Source: Flavobacteriaceae bacterium
GTDB lineage: Bacteria > Bacteroidota > Bacteroidia > Flavobacteriales > Weeksellaceae
DNA: 6,321 nucleotides
Assembly (NCBI GenBank): GCA_031273305.1
Contig: JAISSC010000111.1
Coordinates: 1-6,321, forward strand
Direction of reading: 5' to 3'
Part shown: piece after piece, positions 6,209-6,321 of the stretch
Layout: each line of letters starts with the position of its first letter
Numbering within the stretch: position 1 is the first letter of the stretch
Notes under the pieces: model-generated
What the model was told of the DNA's origin: nothing
The model's database searches: none
What the model saw: the letters and a program-made list of their open reading frames with translations, nothing else
Program-made: the position numbers and the translations under genes

Positions 6209-6269
6209 ATTTTTACTTCTATTTATGAAATTACTCTCTATTTATATAAGACAACTTAGAAGTAAAAAT
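6209..6269. promoter_or_regulatory. 12-bp inverted repeat bracketing the ferredoxin promoter
   Basis: ATTTTTACTTCT (6209-6220) and AGAAGTAAAAAT (6258-6269) are perfect reverse complements separated by 37 bp. The right arm lies just upstream of the candidate -33 and the left arm falls at the predicted transcription start. A 9-bp direct repeat TCTATTTAT (6218-6226 and 6237-6245) overlaps the arrangement. This could be a two-site operator. A long-looped RNA stem is a less likely alternative. No regulator gene is visible. Confidence 0.4.
6226..6254 (-). promoter_or_regulatory. Candidate promoter of the ferredoxin-like gene
   Basis: On the minus strand, TTG (6254-6252) is followed after 18 bp by TAATTTCA (6233-6226). 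This matches TAnnTTTG except for C in place of the final G. The predicted leader is about 25 nt to the ATG. The spacing is good but the -7 box is imperfect. Confidence 0.4.
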
Positions 6270-6307
6270 ATTTTAAATCGGTGCAGGATATTTTTGTTGT
6301 TGGTATG

Positions 6308-6320
6308 GTCAAAGTAAGGA
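6308..6320. repeat. Third copy of the array boundary motif at the window edge
   Basis: GTCAAAGTAAGGA differs by one base from GTCAAAGTCAGGA at 186-198. Extending five bases upstream, 15 of 18 positions agree with 181-198. In the 5' region this motif immediately precedes the 24-bp repeats, so a further array may begin beyond 6321. The sequence ends here, so this cannot be confirmed. Confidence 0.4.
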
Positions 6321-6321
6321 A

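Noticed and set aside
6289..6296. Plus-strand TATTTTTG as a promoter for a gene beyond the window
   Set aside because: It matches the -7 consensus but has no TTG at the -33 distance, and no gene is visible downstream before the window ends.

Overview
The window looks like a chromosomal segment of an AT-rich member of the Bacteroidota, most likely Flavobacteriia. The evidence is a DUF4294 protein, a very long fused CcsB-CcsA (system II) cytochrome c maturation protein, and promoter-like sites of the TTG-N17-23-TAnnTTTG type used by Flavobacterium and Bacteroides. No rRNA, tRNA or true CRISPR array was recognised.

Layout. (1) Positions 1-627 hold no gene and consist mostly of repeats. First comes a GC-rich composite of hairpins resembling REP/BIME elements (6-157), with outer 28-bp inverted ends. 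Then comes an AT-rich array of eleven 17-bp units, mostly on a strict 24-bp period, in two clusters (202-318 and 431-619). The clusters are bounded by a GTCAAARTCAGGA-type motif present in both orientations. (2) Positions 628-1698 (minus strand) encode an M42 metallo-aminopeptidase whose stop codon touches the last repeat. (3) Positions 1770-2438 (plus) encode an exported DUF4294 protein, divergent from the peptidase. (4) Positions 2573-5878 (plus) encode a 1101-residue CcsBA haem exporter and cytochrome c synthase with its own promoter. (5) Positions 5906-6193 (minus) encode a membrane-anchored 2[4Fe-4S] ferredoxin-like protein convergent with CcsBA. (6) Positions 6194-6321 hold a 12-bp inverted repeat around the probable ferredoxin promoter. 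The last bases match the boundary motif of the 5' repeat array, so another array may begin just outside the window.

The four genes look like ordinary flavobacterial core functions: protein turnover, envelope, respiratory cytochrome assembly and electron transfer. CcsBA and the ferredoxin-like protein may both serve redox metabolism, but no operon links them. The unusual material is the repeat region: a recently amplified, hierarchically organised 24-bp array beside a REP-like cluster, and a possible third copy of its boundary motif about 6 kb away.
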